Source of the DNA: UBA12191 sp964422295
Lineage (GTDB): Bacteria; Planctomycetota; UBA8108; UBA1146
Assembly: GCA_964422295.1 (NCBI GenBank)
Contig: CAYRAM010000001.1
Coordinates: 1-64,000, forward strand
Direction: 5' to 3'
Length of the DNA stretch: 64,000 bases
Shown: positions 63,465 through 64,000 of the stretch, in pieces
How the letters are laid out: each line of letters starts with the position of its first letter
Position numbering within the stretch: position 1 is the first letter of the stretch
The notes under the pieces: model-generated
Database searches by the model: none
What the model saw: the letters and a program-made list of their open reading frames with translations, nothing else
Told to the model about the DNA's origin: nothing
Program-made: the position numbers and the translations under genes

Positions 63465-64000
63465 ATGAGCGGCGACGCGCATCAAGGCAATACTGAAGAG
63501 GCTGCTGGCACCCACCATGGTGGGCACGGTGACGGCCACGGTGATGACCACGGTGACGGGCACGGCCATGGCCACTCCCCGTTCTTGGCGCACCATTTCG
63601 ACAGTCTGCAGCAGCAGTTTGAGGCGGGAAAGCTCGGCATGTGGCTCTTCCTGGCAACGGAAGTATTGCTCTTCGGAGGGTTGTTCTGTTTCTACACCGT
63701 CTACAAGGCCAACAACCCCGAATTGTTTGAATGGGGGAGCCACTTCCTCGACAAGCGCTGGGGAGCCACCAATACGATGGTTCTGCTCTTCTCCTCTTTG
63801 ACGATGGCGATGGCCGTCCGAGAAGCTCAACTGGGCAGAAAGAAACGAATCCTGATCTATCTGGCCGTCACATTTCTCTGTGGATTGGGCTTCATGGGGA
63901 TCAAGTACATCGAGTACTCGAAAAAGTTTCATGAAGGACTGTTTCCGGGAGGTAAGTTTTCATACTCGACGGTGGATGCGGCTGAAACCGATCGTGAAAA
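63465..64000 (+). CDS. coxC: Cytochrome c oxidase subunit III (partial, runs off the window)
   Basis: About 178 residues are present; the frame is open to the window end. The first 40 residues are rich in His and Gly (many HG, HGD and GHGHGH units), then the subunit III core starts: HHFDSLQQQFEAGKLGMWLF, LATEVLLFGGLFCFYTVYK, a helix with NTMVLLFSSLTMAMAVREAQ, and FLCGLGFMGIKYIEYSKKF. An ATG at 63453 is also possible; 63465 has GGGAGA upstream. The His-rich N-terminus could bind metal. Confidence 0.93.
   Translation, partial: MSGDAHQGNTEEAAGTHHGGHGDGHGDDHGDGHGHGHSPFLAHHFDSLQQQFEAGKLGMWLFLATEVLLFGGLFCFYTVYKANNPELFEWGSHFLDKRWGATNTMVLLFSSLTMAMAVREAQLGRKKRILIYLAVTFLCGLGFMGIKYIEYSKKFHEGLFPGGKFSYSTVDAAETDRE

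Overview
The window reads as part of the chromosome of a Gram-negative-type (diderm) bacterium, most likely a deep-branching planctomycete (Planctomycetota) or a close relative. The evidence is lpxB (lipid A synthesis), bamA (outer-membrane assembly), a secreted protein ending in a duplicated dockerin-type calcium-binding repeat, a HEAT plus von Willebrand A protein beside an FHA protein, mcsA-mcsB-clpC, and an alternative complex III with an A2-type caa3 oxidase. The phylum call is inference; a 16S or marker-gene search would settle it. A run of exactly 100 Ns shows a draft assembly. No insertion sequence, phage, CRISPR array or integrase was seen.

Layout. 10-2922: tRNA-Ser(GGA), SRP RNA, dnaX, ybaB, recR, a classic conserved cluster. 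2987-8080: a translationally coupled four-gene operon of an unrecognised membrane protein, an ABC ATPase, an ABC-2 permease and an exported protein with ten CxxC pairs. 8084-14926 (minus): birA, split methylmalonyl-CoA mutase (two genes), methylmalonyl-CoA epimerase, carboxyltransferase, biotin carboxylase and biotin carrier, together a complete propionyl-CoA to succinyl-CoA module with its own biotin ligase. 14995-21384 (plus): MerR-like regulator, thioesterase, FHA protein, HEAT/VWA protein, a probable pseudo-GGDEF protein and a MutS2 without Smr domain. 21401-23857 (minus): bamA. 24119-29391: DUF2203 protein, yebC, a histone-H1-tailed protein broken by the assembly gap, an XdhC-type protein and a diguanylate cyclase. 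29399-34061 (minus): nusA-infB-rbfA. 34677-39926 (plus): a DUF2064-type transferase, mcsA, mcsB and clpC (protein-arginine phosphorylation and proteolysis). 39939-41255 (minus): folC, which carries the apparent clpC terminator inside its coding sequence. 41415-46686 (plus): class I glutamine-amidotransferase-like hydrolase, lpxB, a membrane protein, aroB and a MATE exporter, ended by a strong bidirectional terminator shared with the dockerin protein gene (46779-49259, minus). 49642-64000 (plus): ctaA, actABCDEF, a small membrane protein, a SCO copper chaperone, coxB, coxA and the start of coxC.

How it works together. The right-hand third encodes an aerobic respiratory branch: quinol is oxidised by alternative complex III, electrons pass to a cytochrome-c-fused caa3 oxidase, SCO loads CuA and CtaA makes heme A. 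The left part combines housekeeping DNA and RNA functions with propionate metabolism. Many genes overlap by 1-4 bases and are probably translationally coupled, and several appear to start with GTG or TTG. Convergent gene ends lie only 3-16 bases apart. Positions of short sites were counted by hand and may be off by one base.
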